Source: Candidatus Nomurabacteria bacterium
GTDB lineage: Bacteria > Patescibacteriota > Minisyncoccia > Phycocordibacterales > UBA9973
NCBI GenBank assembly: GCA_021413905.1
Contig: JAIOPO010000006.1
Span: forward strand, 1-45,828
Length of the DNA: 45,828 nucleotides
Reading direction: 5' to 3'
Shown: positions 44,558 through 45,828 of the stretch, one piece after another
Numbering within the stretch: position 1 is the stretch's first letter
Layout: each line of letters opens with the position of its first letter
Position numbers and translations under genes: made by a program
The notes under the pieces: generated by a model
What the model saw: the letters and a program-made list of their open reading frames with translations, nothing else
Told to the model about the DNA's origin: nothing
Databases searched by the model: none

Positions 44558-45505
44558 TTAGTTTATTGAGAAAGAATTATCTGAATAATCATTTGGCGCA
44601 ATACATCCAGAGCCAGCACAAGAATCTACAATATAAATTTTAAATGGATAACCAACTGGTCCAGGGAAATAATCCCACATCGTAGGGCTTACTGTAAATG
44701 TTTCAGAACCATCATTTGGAGTACTTTGTATGATTGGCGCACTGGTTGTGTGTGCTCCACTGGAAACTGATGCAGAAAGATCAATTCGTAGTTGTGTAGT
44801 TGCAGGCACATTACAACTTGTCCAAGTGACCGTAGCTTGCTGACCTCTTGTCCATGTTTCGCCTCCGTTCGGGGAAAGCACTTTAATTGAAGGAGGATCA
44901 TTAGGAGAACAATTAGCTTGCTGGTTGGTATTTATAGTAAAAGAATTATCAGACCAATCGTTAACGCCTCCTGGCCCATAACTAGAAACAGAAATTTTGA
45001 ACGGATAACCATTTGGTCCAGCAAAATAATCAACAATCGTACTACTCAAAACGAAAGTTTCAGAACCGTCATTAGAAGTATTTTGTACAACCGGCAAGCT
45101 TGTTGTGTGTGCACCACTAGAAACTGATTCTGAAAGTGTAATTCCTAATAGTGTGCTTGCCGATAGATTACAACTCTTCCATTTTACGGTAACTGTTTGG
45201 CCAACATGGTAAATCTCTCCACCGTTCGGTGAAAGAACCGTTATTGAAGGATTGCATGTTGGTGTAGGAGGTGGTGTTTGCTGTTGTGGTGGATTATTCG
45301 CAGGCGGAGGAGTTTGTTGTTGAGAAGGATTATTATTTGTAGTCGGCGGAGTATAATTTTGTTCCGTCGTCGGGAAATAATTTGAGTTATCTGCTACTTT
45401 CGGAGTAGAACTTTTTCCCGCAAAGTATGCAACTCCGCCGACCGCTAAAACTCCAAGCACTATTAGTAAAACTACGACTGGTGCGAAACCTTTATTGTAT
45501 TTCAT
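44558..45505 (-). CDS. Membrane-anchored surface protein with two tandem Ser/Thr-rich Ig-like repeats and Pro/Gln/Asn-rich linker
   Basis: N-terminal TM (NKGFAPVVVLLIVLGVLAVGGVAYFAG); ITVLSPNGGEIYHVGQTVTVKWKSCN... and IKVLSPNGGETWTRGQQATVTWTSCN... repeats. Confidence 0.8.
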   Translation of the reverse strand: MKYNKGFAPVVVLLIVLGVLAVGGVAYFAGKSSTPKVADNSNYFPTTEQNYTPPTTNNNPSQQQTPPPANNPPQQQTPPPTPTCNPSITVLSPNGGEIYHVGQTVTVKWKSCNLSASTLLGITLSESVSSGAHTTSLPVVQNTSNDGSETFVLSSTIVDYFAGPNGYPFKISVSSYGPGGVNDWSDNSFTINTNQQANCSPNDPPSIKVLSPNGGETWTRGQQATVTWTSCNVPATTQLRIDLSASVSSGAHTTSAPIIQSTPNDGSETFTVSPTMWDYFPGPVGYPFKIYIVDSCAGSGCIAPNDYSDNSFSIN

Positions 45506-45542
45506 AATGATTTAATCTTATCATAATTACTAGCTAGCAAAA

Positions 45543-45642
45543 AGCTCCTAGCCAGCGATAATCCGAAGATTACCCATACCCCTTTCGGGATATGACACAA
45601 CCAGTGCGAACTCTGACTAGGAGTTCTTTATTCTGGTTGTGT
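45543..45642 (-). ncRNA. Candidate 5'-UTR structured RNA (riboswitch-, attenuator- or ribozyme-like), family unknown
   Basis: Minus-strand RNA order A(45642-45633) B(45623-45613) A'(45604-45595) HP CAUAUCCC-GAAA-GGGGUAUG (45594-45575) HP GGUAAUC-UUCG-GAUUAUC (45574-45557) B'(45555-45545); G-U pairs only on the minus strand. Confidence 0.7.
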
Positions 45643-45715
45643 TTCGCGACCATATCATTTTGATTTTTAAGGGCAAAATGGGTTAGGTCTTTCTATTAAA
45701 TTGACATCTATAGAA

Positions 45716-45742
45716 TAGCATTTTTGGTTTAAAAATGCTATT
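45716..45742. terminator. Hairpin, possible terminator
   Basis: AATAGCATTTTT...AAAAATGCTATT inverted repeat. Confidence 0.5.
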
Positions 45743-45767
45743 TGAAATCTTTATTTTTTATCGAGGG

Positions 45768-45813
45768 AGAACTCCTCGCCGTTTTATAATGTTTCCTAAA
45801 AACGGCGAGGAGT
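45768..45813. repeat. 16-bp perfect inverted repeat near window end
   Basis: AACTCCTCGCCGTTTT-(13 nt)-AAAACGGCGAGGAGTT. Confidence 0.75.
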
Positions 45814-45828
45814 TTGTGCGCGAACGGG

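Noticed and set aside
45543-45642. HDV-like ribozyme assignment for the 45.6 kb RNA
   Set aside because: Only the pairing order is similar; no clear P3 hairpin or catalytic-core match was seen, so only an unassigned structured RNA is claimed.
1-45828. CRISPR array, rRNA operon, transposase/IS or prophage
   Set aside because: No regularly spaced direct repeats, no rRNA-like sequence, and no recognisable transposase, integrase or phage structural ORF in the track.

Overview
AT-rich bacterial chromosome segment that reads like a Patescibacteria/CPR (Parcubacteria-type) genome; this lineage call is inference from gene content and style. It spans a probable replication origin: dnaN and dnaA on the minus strand, diverging from rpmH-rnpA-yidD-yidC-jag on the plus strand, with DnaA-box-like 9-mers in both flanking gaps. 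Other housekeeping genes are polA (partial), tsaE, pilB, ruvB, ruvC, tyrS, a class A PBP, rsmA/ksgA and a UvrD/PcrA helicase. A ~16 kb all-minus-strand cluster (16.8-33.2 kb) encodes a type IV secretion-like apparatus (VirB4, an N-terminal VirB4/TraC-like protein, PrgI, VirB6/TrbL-like, VirB2-like) with large secreted proteins, but no recognisable relaxase, VirD4 or VirB11. The most unusual signals are: (1) in-frame GC-rich inserts in four housekeeping genes; the rsmA and uvrD inserts share a ~69-nt core encoding FxRTLGRSDGDGQRxFSxEN, but each is bounded by a different perfect inverted repeat made of the local host sequence; (2) a compact candidate structured RNA upstream of the 44558-45505 gene, with GAAA and UUCG tetraloops, three strand-diagnostic G-U pairs and an A-B-A'-B' pairing order; (3) a second candidate ncRNA next to ruvB; (4) a palindrome that supplies the -35 boxes of two divergent promoters; (5) a dense patch of GC-rich hairpins after tRNA-Gly. 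No CRISPR array, rRNA or transposase was seen. All calls come from reading the sequence; no database search or folding program was run.
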